Below the pieces are notes generated by a model. That model made no database searches. It was given only the letters and a program-made list of their open reading frames with translations, and had not been told where the DNA came from. From Syngnathus acus (taxonomy: Eukaryota; Chordata; Actinopteri; Syngnathiformes; Syngnathidae), in contig NC_051105.1 of the NCBI RefSeq assembly GCF_901709675.1, forward strand, positions 9,604,104 through 9,668,103: a stretch of DNA of 64,000 nt. Direction: 5' to 3'. The translations under genes were made by a program, and so were the position numbers. Shown here piece after piece: positions 38,510 to 52,580 of this stretch; the stretch's first letter is position 1, and each line of letters starts with the position of its first letter.

Positions 38510-38515
38510 AATAAA
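38510..38515 (+). terminator. Candidate dhrsx polyadenylation signal (AATAAA)
   Basis: First clear plus-strand AATAAA after the dhrsx stop, 566 bases downstream, implying a 3' UTR of about 0.6 kb (37945 to about 38530). Confidence 0.5.
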
Positions 38516-38576
38516 CAACAAATGACCTTCATTAACAACTCATGGCATTTGCTATTTGCACTTCGACAGTGTTGTT

Positions 38577-39004
38577 TTCGTCAAGGATGACAAAACGGTT
38601 CCATTGACGGCCCTTTTTTTAAAATGGCGACAACAAAACGGTGTCGAGCTAAACATAGCGCTTTGTTGACGAACTGACGAGACGTGTGTGAATTTTTGCA
38701 CTAACGTAGCCAACAGATGTTCTTTCGACGTTCTTGGAATATGTTTCAAAAGATTAAACATAACACCTGCCGTAAATGAACTTTAAGCTAGCTTCGGGCT
38801 AAAGTTAGCTTTGTCATCGATTCAATAGCTTTCCATTATGCGTGTTAGCAGCTATAATGTGTGGAACAGGCAAGGACTTCTGAGTTTCGTCAAACTTGTC
38901 ATATTGACCCATTTTCTGTGAGTGACAAAACTACGTAACTACGACGAATAAGCATTTGTCTCCAGAAGATTATGACTGAAACCAAAATGACAAAAACAAC
39001 ACTG
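38577..39004. mobile_element. hAT-like nonautonomous element just downstream of dhrsx
   Basis: The left end CAGTGTTGTTTTCGTCA and the reverse complement of the right end (CAGTGTTGTTTTTGTCA) match at 16 of 17 positions. CAGTGTTG is a typical hAT terminus. The flanking 8 bases (CACTTCGA / CACTGAAA) agree only partly, so the target duplication is decayed. The interior of about 430 bp has no open frame of note. Confidence 0.65.
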
Positions 39005-41356
39005 CACTGAAATTAAATATAGAATAGTAGGGTATTTTCCCCTTCCAAAAAAAAAAAGGTATTGGGTTTGTTTTCGGAAAACACCATTTTCCAAAACCAG
39101 GATTTGTGCCGAGACAAAAATAGACGAGAACGTGAAACAATGGCCGCTTGAGTCTGCCCCCATTTTCCTTTGTGACCTGTGTTAATCCGTTTTACAGAAT
39201 CAGTATCTGTGTGCATGTGCTTTATACACTATTCCAAAATGAACTTTAATTCTGCCTTCGGTTTATGTTGATGGTTTGCACAAAAATGGCGAGATCTTAC
39301 AGATCGAAGAAGAGCGAGGGAAAAAAGCAATTTTTGGTGTTCAACATTCAAGCTGTGATTGGTTCCTTGCTACTTCCACATCCTCATTTGGCGTTGCTCC
39401 GAGTGCATTGTGCGAGTGAGATTTCCCGGTGGGGAGAGTCAAGCTCCATCAGCTAAGCTCATACACACACAAACACACTCACACATATTCGTTCATAAAC
39501 ATTGGAAGAACATCCAGGCACAATTCTCTCATCAAACAGACAGTAAACAAAAACAACTATTGTTAGCCACTGTGATCTAATATTTCGACTGTGAAAATAG
39601 AACATTTTATCTCCCAAACAATCATCACTCTACGAGTGTGTAATGATATCCATTCATAATTATGTTCAGTTATGTGTGAAAGAATACGATCAATGTGGAG
39701 CTAATCGCCAAATAGTAGATCACAAACAAGGACAGGTGGAAAACCACCCTACATCTTTTTTTGTTTTGTTTCCAATATATCAATATATCTGTCTCCACTT
39801 TTGTTTTTTAAATATATGTCACATTCACAGATCCTTCTTCAGAATCTAGGCCATGGTGTGTTTGGGTGTTCAACAACATATTTTAATTATTTACAGTAAC
39901 GTTGTCTGGCACCACTCCTGCTCGTGACATCTTTCAGACGAGCATCTCGTAGAATGTGAGCTAAATAGACGACCTTTTAGTTCGACACAGCAGCGGCATG
40001 AAAAACAAACATTGGCTGGATTTTGGAGCGCTTTCTATACAACGCATATCATATTTCTGGAGATATTAGTGATGCTGAAATCATTCTCCATTATTCAGCT
40101 CAAGCTTGTGTGAGGGTTTGAATGACAATGTCCTACGTCAAGCGTTAAATTAGGCTTTGATTATCCTCGGATGACAGAGCGTAGCTGATATGGGTATCCA
40201 TATTGATTTTTTATTTTTTTTGCAGGTATGCCGGTGTTTTCACAGCTTTGCGCTCGTAAATTATAGATCGTTATCAAAATAGCAGGTTGCACACTTCATC
40301 ATCATCATTTTGGAATTGGCCCAGGCAGAATAATTTTTTTTGTTTTTCAATTCTGTATATTTTTCAGCTTGTCAGCCTTTTTTTTATTGTTTCCCTATCC
40401 TCATTTTCTCAGCCTCGGAAAGCAAGCGAAGGTTGTAACTCGAGGGCTTGCTTGTTTGATTGTGTGGCTGCTCATGTAAGAGGTTGCCTAAGGAACAGAA
40501 CAAATATGCTTAGGTCACTCTGGAGCAAATCAACCTCCATCCTCTTTCACATTTCAATAGCGCTTGTTCCTGAGCATTATTTGAAAAAGCATACAAGGTT
40601 TTGTAAACTAAATCTGGTTTGGAAAAAAAATCATACTCCAGTCGGTGTTTTTATCCAAAGACGATGATTAGGAAGCTCTGTTTTTGTTGTTGGCGGTATT
40701 GGATGACCTTGTCGGGAGGCAACACACAGCGCCGTCTCGAGTGTGTTCGACACGGACAAAACACAGCGGGTGGGTGTTGAACTTCAAAGACCAAATGAAA
40801 AAGAGCAGCAAACGCTTAAGTCGACTGTCTGTGATCATGTCCCAAGTGTAATTTACTCGTCCGTCATCGTTTCAAATTGTCGCTGAAGGCAACAGACCGG
40901 AGATGCTCTTTGTAGTCTTCTTCTGATTGACCTGGAATTACATTTATATTAAATGTTCCCGGCTCAAGTTGTGTAAATCATAAATGTGTATAGAGAGAAC
41001 ATATTATTGTATACAAAGTGGGGCAGCCAGATGAACTGAATTTTCGTGTCTCCATCTTACATCTCCTTGCATTCTCAGCTTTGATGTCCAATCTGGTGCA
41101 CAGGATGTTTGCACGCTGTCCTCCTCAAATCCAATGTCAATACTCAGTCCATCTGGGCCCCTGTTGATTTTATGAAAAGTGTAAAAAAAAAAAAAAAAAG
41201 GTTTTATTTTTTTAACATGATTTTGTTGTTGAGCTTTTTTTGTTGCCTTGTAAAAGTAAATCTCTCCCCATAATTAGGTAACTGTGAATTTTTAATGTAG
41301 AAATGAACTTGTTCAAACTGTGAAACCGTCTTGTCCTGTGCATTGCTGTAACTTTT

Positions 41357-41387
<31 letters not shown>

Positions 41388-43489
41388 CCTGCGTGCGTGC
41401 GTGTCTCAAAAATGGAGTCCATGTTTTTTTTCCGTTTGTTTTTGTCGACGCTTGTGACATTCCAGCAGTAGCCGCCACCTTTTCTATTATCCAAAGCCTC
41501 TCAATAAACATATCATGGTGTCACGCTTCTTCTCCGTCTTTGACAATGTGTGTGAGAGAGAATCTTGTCAGTCTGATGACATGCGGGATGAGACGTCGAG
41601 CCCGAGGCGCGGTCTGAACTTCAGCACCAGATCACACACCATCAGGCTCTCGTTTGCTATAAGCGCACTTGAGTGAACTCTTCCTCCTCCTCAAGTAACG
41701 TGTGCAGGCCTAGTACATCATTTTTTTATTTTTGTTTGACCTACATCATGCAATATAAATTTTACCATGAGTTGTAAATCATATCGACGACATTTATAAT
41801 ATAGAAAATCTTTATGGTCTTTAAAAGGTGAACCTTGCGAGGTGGCATGTGGAATCGACATCTTATTTTTTGCCTACTCAGTAAAAGAAAATAACCTTGA
41901 AATATCTGAAACCTTGAGCAAATAAATCAAATGACTCTATGTCATCAGTGGTCGTTACCCTTGGGCGAAAATGAGAAGACGATGACGGTGACTGCCTCCT
42001 TGAAGGACATCGCTCATGACACACCTGATTAAGCGGCAGATCAGACATAAACGAGTCTCGTAGTGTTTGACACCAGAAAGCACTAAGAAGAAAAATATCG
42101 AGGCGTTCTCAAAACGACTGGCTGCCCATTTTAAGTCTCCTCGGAATGAGGTACTTTCTCCATTAGCTCTTTGAAACAATCTGAGGACACGTCCTGTCAG
42201 TGTGTGTGTGTGTGTGTGTTCTTAATTGACTGTCATCATAGGTCACTCAAGCAGGAAATAAAGCTGGGAGCGAGACGGAGCCACTGGAAATGACAAAATG
42301 ATCGTCTCTATTCATGTCCCTGTAATTGATGATCACATACACGCGACACTTTTTGTAATAATCGAGTTTAATTCCCAGGGTGTTATAAACACACTTAATG
42401 GCCCATTGTGCACGTGTTAAGTGGTGTCTGAACAAGTGATAGAATCCTCGTTTTATAAAATTGACGACTTATGATATCAAAGGTATAATCAGGGACAAAA
42501 CTGGACAAATATTGCTTCTTATCAATTTAACTAGTAATAATTTATGTTTATTTTTCCTACATGACCTATTAAATACTCGAGGTATGACCTTTCACCACTC
42601 ATTCACTCCCATTGACGGTTATAGACGTCAAATATCCATTTTAACTGGGCTGGCACTCAATGAGTTAAGCAAGGTACGTGCATCCTATAATCAGGTTGAA
42701 TTTTCGTATTTTTCCGCTCTTCTGAGTCAGCAAATAGTTTCCTGATGTGAATAAGAATGATTTCTTGTACTTTTAGGTCTCGTCACATAACACGAGAGAG
42801 TTGGGAACAATGAAAGGCCCTTGAAAGGTGAACGCTGATAGCAAACAAATGAGGGGTCTCTAGTCCCATGCAGCTCAGTATGTCCTCAGGACCTCATATT
42901 GGCATTTTCTAAGTGCAAGATTAAGGCAAGCCATTAATCTTTCAGACAGCAGCCGTTTGTGAGAAAGACCCGACAGATCACGGCTAAATGCTACATGGAA
43001 CCCTGTCGCCATTCTTGATGGAGAGATGGATGAAATGACCTGAAAAAAAAAATCTTAACAGGCCTTAAGACAACACACGGCCTGAATAACACATCACTGC
43101 TGTTGTGTAAAAGCAATTATTTGGTGGTGGGGAGGAAATGTGTCACTGCTTTTTCTTTGGCTGAAAAACGCACCCACAATGATTGCTGCAAAACACACTC
43201 GGGGGACAACACAATAGCTTACACCTGCGTAGACTAATAAGATAATACGTGAGCTGGAACAAACAAATGACTCTTGTACCGTGTTCCTGCTTGGAGGATT
43301 GGTCTTATCACATTACTTTTTGCCATTTATCACACTTGACCCAAACATCTCATTTCTATTGACGGAAGGGTCGAGGGTTGGTCACGTTGAGGAAAATGTT
43401 CGTGTTTAATTGAGGCTGTGTAGACGCCATGTCCTCGCTTCTTCCATACACTCTCAGTCGAGTGCTGTATAGGAAGGGATGGGATTTAC

Positions 43490-44140
43490 CGTCTAAAAAT
43501 GTCCAATGAGGAAGGGGGAGGAGGAGGAAGGAAGGGATGAGAAGTGAAAAGATTTGTGAAAATGTAAAAAGACAGGCAAGAGAGAGCGAGAAAGGAGGGG
43601 TATACTCTTTCTTGCTATGAAGAAAAGAGAAATGAGGCTAGATAAGAAAAAAAAAAACATCAGAGGGAACAAAAAAGTCGTGCGGCTGCAGACAAAATCA
43701 AATAAAGCGAGCCAGTGGAAAATTGCCCGCCATTCTGTAAGCAAGATGTATGCATTTGTGCGATGACAGCAACGACCCAGTAAATCAAATAATTCGTTTA
43801 AGTCTACCTAAAAGGGACAGTTCGATTTTCTTGTTGTGTGAGGGCTCGTCAACACACACGAGGCTACACACACACACACACACACACGCTGGCAGGCCCA
43901 TCTGAAAAGCGGATGGCACAACAATCTCCAGGGCACAATCCCTCATTCCACCCACTCATCTCTGCTGAGAGAATGGAGAGACAGGGAGAAAGGAAAATAG
44001 AGAGGTGGGAGGGCAGAGATCTGGAGAGAAAACGCCACAACGAGAGGGTAGAGACCCGCATCTGCGGGCCAGACGAGGATGAGAGGAGGTGGAGGAAAGG
44101 AGTGAGGGGGGGGGGGGAAGGAGGGGGAGGATGACACAGC
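43490..44140. repeat. Two purine-rich (GA) tracts flanking a (CA)n run
   Basis: 43490-43670 and 43970-44140 are almost entirely A/G on the plus strand, with a G run at about 44106-44118 and (CA)n at 43865-43888 between them. This is low-complexity sequence with possible triplex or G-quadruplex character. Confidence 0.7.
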
Positions 44141-47100
44141 GAAGAGGCGAGAAACGTTTGCGTCACATCTGCAGTGGAGAAGTGCCTGACGCCATCAAAC
44201 GCCTGCTGAATGACAATCTGCTCTCAGGTGCCAGAACACACTTCTTGTTTTTTTTTTCTGGGGAAAAAAAAATGCACTTTGCCTTCAGTGTCCTTCGCTG
44301 TCCTTGAAATTCACATGCAGCAAGCTAACAAGCTCTTACACTGCATTTATTTTTATTTTTTTTCTTCAGATGGGAAGTTAATAACAATCAGATTTCAAAA
44401 TAAGACAAGCTCAGTTGGGACTTTTTTTTTTGCAAGGCCGATTTATACCGAAAGCGAAACAAATTCCAAATAAACCATCAACAGGTTACGGCCCCTCTAA
44501 TGATGATGGCAAGGGGAATTAATTTGAAAGCTGCCAAATATCATAAGCAGCCTGCCTCGCCACACATTTAGCAAAATAAATACAATTTGATTAACAAATT
44601 GAATGGGAGGGGAAACATTACGTTTTCATCGGGGTCCAGACTTTGATTACAGCTTGGCGGCATTATTATCATTGAAAAGTTTAATATGCGTTCTGAACAA
44701 GATGGTGCTGAGTCATAGCATGGAATGTGCTCACATTTTAGCAGCTCTTTCTAAAAAGGTACCTGAGTGTCAAAAGGCAATAAATAAGCATTAACATTAT
44801 AAAGTGCCCCGCTGTGTCTTGCGGGCATCGTTAGAGCGCCGACGTGACATTTTGGAAAATCAGTTATTTGACTTCCGTCCTGCACTTTGAGGCGATCAAT
44901 GTGGGTTCATTCTCTATTAAGGGCCAAGATACGTTTAGCTTAAATGCCACAAAAAGACGGCAATCACTGTTAGCCATTGAGTACAAAGACATCGGAATCA
45001 ATCTTGTAAATTGAATTCATTAGTGTTGATAACTTTTTTTAAATATAAGGAATAAAAGTAACACACCTTGAAGTATTTGGACTTTGTTACTGTCCCATCA
45101 CTTACGGTCATTTTATTCGTCCTTTTTTCCTTTCCATCAATTTTATCAATTGTGATGTGCAATTAATCACAGGCCTAATCAATCAGTATAGAACATTAAT
45201 CATTTAGGCTGACCTTCATGGATTGACTTTGAAAGAAAATCATGTTGCAGCTGCTTTAATTGCCGTTTTTAACGAAATTGTAGCACGCTTACGAAAGAGT
45301 CACCTTATAGGCATGCATAAGCATGTCAGGAAAATAAGCAAAATCCAAATAAACAAATCAGTATGGGTTGCGCAATTGATTGCGTGGCTGACACTTCACA
45401 TGCGGAAAATAACGGGCGGAAAGAATTTTTAGTGATTTAGCTGAGTGATAGCTGAGCCGCTAATATGACAGATGGCAATTATTTTTCTCTCACACCCGTT
45501 GTGATCAGACAACTCGAGAGACCTTGAGACATGTGAGCGACCAATCGAATTATGGTGTGGTTGCACCTGTCAGGCACTCTCAGGACCTGAATCTGCTTGA
45601 TCTGTTGGAGCTAGAAAAAGAAACAAAACCATTTACTGGCGGAATTGAAAATGAAGCAGGTTGGATTTGATGTGAAAATGGAAGGGAAAGGCTAAAAGAA
45701 GATTCATAAATAAAAAGCAGCCGTAATGTTATTTATGTTGCCATGGCCTTCTTCCAGATGATATTTATCTGAATTCTCTCTATTTACATAACTGGAAAAA
45801 AACTCTCAGCCAGCTTGTTTGTGAATCGCAGGTTTGGAACTTGCTGTCATGGCGGGTGCTGATTTGATGGTGATGAATTGAATTGAACTACTAAAATAAA
45901 TGAGTATTTTATAAATGTATCTGCTTTTGTGCGACTCCCATGTAAAAACATTCATTTCACAGCACAGTGCACAAAAAGGAATTTTTGGTTCCAGGAATAT
46001 TCTCCTTGCTCAAGATCACTCACTATCTTTTGTTCTCATCCTTCCTCTTGATCCTCCTTCCACGTCTTAATCTCGTCTATCTCTCTGTGACTAATCTCTT
46101 GCTCATCCTCAGGATGGAGGAGACAAATTAAAGTCAAAGAACATTCAGGTATACTCAAACATTAAACTACGGCTCATTTTGAGATATATATATATATATA
46201 CTTTACTTTGTACGTTTTTTCTTCTCCAGGTGTGCATCCGTGCACGTTTGTATTCGCGTGTGTTTGAAATGCATCACCGCTTCCTGTTCCACCAGTACTT
46301 GAACTTATTTTCTTTCTTATTTTGCCTTTCTGGAATTTTGCTGTCAGTCAATAGTGCTCTGCTCTTGCGCAACGCATGTGTGTATGTGTGTGTTTGAACA
46401 AGGAGAGCAGCTTTGCATTTTGTTTTTGTCTTTTCTTTTTCATACATTTTATCTTTGTGTCTGCCTGTCAGTATTTTTCAGCATTTCCGAGTTTTTTTTG
46501 CTCTCTGTGCATAAGCACCCCTATAGTGCAGCAATGAGGCATATTGGTATGACAGAGACTTGGGAAGGTCATGTTAAATGGAGGAAAGAAGATGTGAGGC
46601 GTATGACTGTGGGCTCCTAATCACAAATCAGAATAAATTAGCATAGTTGTCAAGTATCATTCTGCACAAAGGGAGGGAGGGAAAGCAGCATAGTGCATTT
46701 CTTGGATAACGCCGATCAATCCATCGTGGCCCAAGTCATTGACAGCTAAGTTAGCTAAGTTCATACCGTACGTCTTTTCTTGCCTCAAAAAGTGCCAGCG
46801 ATGTCACGATACAAACGAGTTTTTTTTTTTTTAAATTCTCAGGTGCTTTGGGATGAGACACATTCACCCACGTCAACGTGTCTTGACCCTTGTCATGAAA
46901 ACATCAGAGGCTCTCCGATGTCAAGGCAGTTAGCGTAGCGGGCCGGGGGCGGCTTAACCTCGACGGAGAGGCTGTTAGAGTGCAAACAATAAAATTGGTG
47001 TTGATGCGAGTGTTTGTTGAGACCCTGCGGCGCTGAGATGGCTCTCTGCGTGATGAGCTCTTTCAAAACATTCGAGTGCATGCACCTTGGAGTGGGTTTC

Positions 47101-50100
47101 ATCTTTAGCACGTGTGCTTTAACTCGCGCTGAAAACATAGCGGCTACGTATTTGCAAACTTGGAAACGTTATGGCGCACAATGAAAGAATCGGGCAGTGC
47201 TGCACCTGTGAATTAGCAGTCTCCTTCCAGCAGCGAAGTCAGATAGCACAGCTGCCACTCAACTATCGGGGCCATGCTGATAAATTCATGTGGGCCAAGT
47301 TCTGCGGGGAGGCTATAATAGTGTTAATGGGACGAGGGGCTCGCCGCAGACACCGTGATTAATGCGGAGTCAAAGTCCCTCTGGTCCAGCCAAGTGTTCA
47401 CCTTTTGTTCCCCTAACAAAGAGGTCTGAAATGGAATCTGCCGAGGCAAGTGAAGCAAAGCTTCTGCGTAACCGTTAGCAATAATGTTGGCTTTCTTTCA
47501 ATCGCGAGTCAAATTAGTTTTGAGGACAAATCAACACTTAAAATCTATAGCCTATCACAAATTTTTTTGTGCTTTAGGTGGGGCATGCCCTGAGATAAGC
47601 ATTACAACTAACCCTAATATGAGTTAGCTAACCCTAGTTAGTTGTTATTTGAATTTCCAGATTTCACGCTGAGTAATTATTTGTTTCTCTATCTATACAT
47701 TTTGTACCATTTTTGTTTGTTGACGTGGTATGAGATTTTTCTGAATAAAGTTCGGAAACACGGCAGTACGCCATCATCTTGACCCGACAGAAAGCCAGAT
47801 TTCCATTTTGTACAACAGAACGTTTTTTTTTTTTTTTTTTTTGTCACTTTGTCTTTGTTCTGGCTCATTTGAACACTTACTGAAATAAATTAGACCACCT
47901 CAACATTCAGACATTTTTTGACTGCAACACTTGGTTGGTCACATTTGCGATGCCCCCCTCCTACTGTTTATTCCGCCTCATCTCGCATCTTGCCAGACTC
48001 CCACTTTTATGCAACGGGGTGTCTATTATTATGCTAATCGCTGAAAACAGATATCATGATGGGTTTTCCCTGAAAGATCACTTTGATGTGACAATGATTT
48101 GGTACTTGTATACACTTGGTTTGGATTTAAATCACAAAAACTACTTTTGTTTTTGATTGTATAAGCAACACGGTCTGTTGTGATTTGTTAGATTCAACTT
48201 CCAATTCCAAGGTTATTTTGTCTCATGTCTGTTTTATCTTTTCAACTCTTCTACTTTGGGGCTTCATTCGTGTCTGTCAGCCCACATGATGGACACTTTC
48301 ATATTTGAGAGGGATTGGCAGTAAAGTTCAAACCCTTTTTGTGTTTTGTTGACCTTGATGAATTTGGTATTGTAGGAAGTTATGTATGTTTGGATTACAG
48401 ATTACAGAAGACAATACATTTGTATAAAATGTAAAATGTGCTTTCAGTTGGTCTTGAGTGAAAAATAGCTGCATTGATTGTGCAGAAACTATTTTTGGCA
48501 GACAAAAGACAACAATGGAATAGATTGGAATTAAAGATGATTTATCTGCACAGAAATTAATCCTCTGTGATCTTAGTTTAAGCAAGGTGAATTGATTTAA
48601 AGCCTAGTATGAAAAACAAGACGTGTTGTGTACTCTAGCCAAAAATACGAGCACGACTTTTTTTCCAGCAGAATATCAAAATGTAAACAATGACAAGTTG
48701 TCCCCAACCTCCAACTGTGCTTTCCCTCGTCTTTGTTTTGGCAGCAACCCCCGAAGAGGATCTTGCAGCAAGCAAACGCGGTGACTCTGCTTTCATAAGC
48801 AAGTCATGACAAACTCACCAAAGCGCTCTCCCTGCATGACTCATAAACGATATTATTTTTTTTAAATGCTAATGAGTTGAAGATTATACAGCGTGAAGAG
48901 CGAGGTCGAGCAAGGAAGAGTAAGCTTGATGCTAAAAGCAGAGAGAGAGAGAGAGCATGAGTGCTCCTCTATATTTTCGCTCACTCTTTTTCCGCCGGAG
49001 CTGACAGTCACGCTTTCCCTCTGAACGTATGAGATAGTTTTCAAATAATCTTTCCTTACCCGCTTTAGTATTTATGACTTTGCGATGACTCAGAGTGGAG
49101 GGGGAAAAAAGAGGGAGTTTTAGATGGCGACGCCTGCAGCGTTGTGGAGAATGTGCTCGCTCGCCGTCTCTGTGGCGCAGTGTGAGGAGGCTAAACAAGG
49201 TTAAAGAGAAGGTCAAACGCAGATGGACTCACTTCATCTTTCGCCTGTCATTCCGATCCGTGCGAGACAATGTTCCCGGAGGGTACGCTCAATTATTTGT
49301 CCAATACATAGCGCCTTCCGTTTTAGATTGAACAGAAGAGGGAGGTGAGACATTCTGACTGATCTTGTCAAGAGCCTCCTTTACTCAGACCCCATTTTCT
49401 CATTCTGCAATGATTTTCTTTTTTTTCCCCCATCATCTTATTCATATCCCCCATATTCCATTTAAAGATGGCCCCCCGTCGCCTTTCCCCTGCACCCCTC
49501 CATCAGACTTTCCCCACTCATACCATTCCTTGTTTTTCTGCCTTTTTCCATTTTCTGCTGCGTCTCGCTGTGGTGAAGGTCATTTCTATGTCGGAGGTGG
49601 GAGGGGGAGGGGCTGATGCAGTTTAGCGTAACCGTTGTCCCGGATAACACCGGGAGCACGGATGCACAAAAGATAAGAGCTAGGAACAAGGAAAGAATGG
49701 AGAGTTTCCATGGAACGTTTGTCAGCATAATGAGGAGGACGCCATGTTCTCACACAGGTGCTTCTCCTCAACCGGCTGGTGAAGAAGCTGCACCTGCTTG
49801 AGTCGAAACACGTGTTTTTTCTCGAACTGGATTTGCCTTCTCTAGTAAACAGACACATGCAGACATTATTTGCTGTCTAAAAATGAGGCGATCCAAAATT
49901 AACAGTCTGAGCCTGAGTAACAAATCGATCAATGTTTAGAGGTTGTGTGGGCGGATTGTGTTCTTTACCTCAGATCCTCCTTGAGTAATCCTCCGTCCTT
50001 CTGAAAATGGACATAAAGGACGAATGAACAACAATGACAAGTCAACGGGGCAATAAAAACAACTTGAAGGACGTGGCAGATTTATTACGGATTGAAAATA

Positions 50101-52456
50101 AGAAAACAGCATTTGTTAGTTTTGTTCTTCTCAGTCCACAAATGACGGGATTTTACATGCAAAGTATCGCTAAATTAAATAGTGTAAGATTCAGATCAGC
50201 GTTCTTCTCTTGCTCTTATCAGCAAAAATATTGCATTCAATAACTAGTTTGAATGTTTACACATTTGAAAAACATTATTTTGAGAACCGCAAGTTGGACA
50301 CTTGGTTTGATTTGCGGTGCATGGAATGCAGGAAGGAGAAGGCGGCTGTCAATGGTGAAAGGCAGGTTCTCCCGGGAATTCACGGCTACGTGAACTTACT
50401 TTTCACTGCCTCAGAGACTTTGTCAGTGAAAGAGTTTCATACTTGAGCCATCTCGTCTCACCGGTGCAACCGAAAGTCTGAGCTATTCTTCATTTGTGGA
50501 GAGTATTGCCAGGGAGACGGGCTAACTCACACAACAAGTGCAGGACAAATTATTATTAATTTAATTATGAATGATCTTATATTAATTATTAATCATCTTA
50601 TAACTGAGTCAGTGCGAGAACGAGGACAAACATAATCAAACAACAATTTAAATTGAAATAAAAGGGAACAGAACCCTCATAAATGTAACAGTTTTTTACT
50701 ATGACAAAATGATTGCTATGAAAAAGGTCATTAAAAGAGCAAAACTCAGATTGTGGCTGTTTCTTCTAAATTAGCCATCCCTGTCTATCTTCTGATCATC
50801 CCAAACAGCTTGTGGGCTTTGCACGGCTCCTTGCGCGACAGTCAGTGGGGTGACCTTGGCATTTACGCACTAATGAAAACAATCATGGGAAATATGTTAA
50901 TGCTCCCGCTGTGGTTTTCTGAAATAAACTGTGATCTTTAAAAAAAGGCCAGATGCTCTTGTGAGTAATAACCTCCAGCAGATGAATCATCTCCCCATTA
51001 AGGTGCTGTAGTTGACCCCTTCACGCAAAAGCTGCAGACTGACTATGACTACCACCCCATCATTGGGTAGCGATTATGCATGATAAGCATTCAGGTACAA
51101 CGGAAGCCATGGAGGTGTAAATTTCATTAACTTGATAATGGTTCAGTCAGAGCAAAAAAACAAAAAGTGATATCGCTCACTGTGGAATAAACCTGAACTA
51201 ATGATTACATCAATTCAAGTGTATCCAAAATGGCTACTGGATAATTGCTGATAATTTCCGTGCGGGAATATTTATTCAGGCAGTAACCGCAAGACACAAA
51301 CATACTGCAAACGAGATATGCTAAAAGGCAAAGAGCACCTACTTTACAAGTCAGATGTGAGATTTCAATGGCGGAATATATGTTGCTGTATGAATAAAAG
51401 AACATTGTGTTAGGTTTCATTAAATTACATGACTGACTGCCTTGTTGTGATGTCGGGTATGTCTGATTAAATGGAAGGGTTGGAAAAGTACCATAGTTTT
51501 TAATACACCAACAGAAACAGCTGTTTAAATATTCATGAAAATATTATACTCCATTTTGATGGTGATATTGAAAGTTTGTTGGTCGTCGTGAGTCTCTGTG
51601 CTATCGGGCTAGCCAAAGCTAGCGATGCGAGGCTAACGCCAATGTTCATTTGCAGTGAGTTTTTTTCTAATTGTCAATGAGATTTTTTGGATGATTGCTA
51701 TTGATATAATCATCTATAGAAAGCACACTCAAGCTAATGAAAAGTGATTCAAACCAAGAAGCTTCTAATTTAGAAAGCGATTTGTCTCCACCCTAAACCC
51801 ACATCAACAATTTCCAAGTGACAAGCTTTTTATTTGCTCGCTACTGGTTCAGAGGCCATGTTTGAGGGCCTTTTTTTGGTAAACACAATTTAGATGTCAC
51901 CTTCAGTGTGGCTGCCGTGTGTGTATTCATGTGCGTGGATGTGCCTTCCACAGCTACTCGTTAGCGGCATTGACGTTGTGAAAAATCACTTTAATAAAGA
52001 GAAGCAGTTGGCAGGAGCCATTCCCTACGGCTTGCCTCACAGTTGACGTCAAACACTGCATGTATTTGCTCCTTTTTTGGGGAGGCTGGGAGAGGGAGCA
52101 TGTGCGAGGAGACTTGACAGAATTTTGGCTGAAATATGTCTGCCGGACAGCTTCACTCTGTGTGTGTGTCTGTGTGTGTCTGTACTGTATGCGCATGTGT
52201 GTGTGACTGTATTTGGCCATGCTAAGGGGCAGGACAAAGATACAAAAACAGAATCGATTGCAAGTGACAGAGAGGAGGAAGGGCAAAAAAGTCATTATTA
52301 AGTAGTGAAGTGTATCCTCACTCTCACACCGCGACACACACACACACACGCACGCACACAAACACACAAACACACACTGACTAAACCTTGCCATAGGGCT
52401 TCAAGCAATGTATATTTTCAACTCATTCATGGATGGATATAGGTTCAAAAACCATT

Positions 52457-52580
52457 TATATAATATAATATAATATAATATAATATAATATAATATAATA
52501 TAATATAATATAATACGTAACATAACATAATATAATATAACATAACATAACATGACATAACATAATATAATATAATAAGA
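52457..52580. repeat. TATAA pentanucleotide array with diverged units
   Basis: About 12 near-perfect tandem AATAT-type units (phrase TATAATATAATATAATATAA) followed by variant units (ACATA, ATGACATA). A slippage-derived satellite with a pure core and a decayed 3' half. Confidence 0.95.

Noticed and set aside
40287-40667. 126-codon plus-strand frame in the gene-poor interval
   Set aside because: No recognisable domain, T-rich low-complexity sequence, no splice partners; judged chance.
51954-52394. 146-codon minus-strand frame
   Set aside because: Built mostly from (CA/GT)n microsatellite translation (CVCVCV, HTHTQ); no gene-like features.
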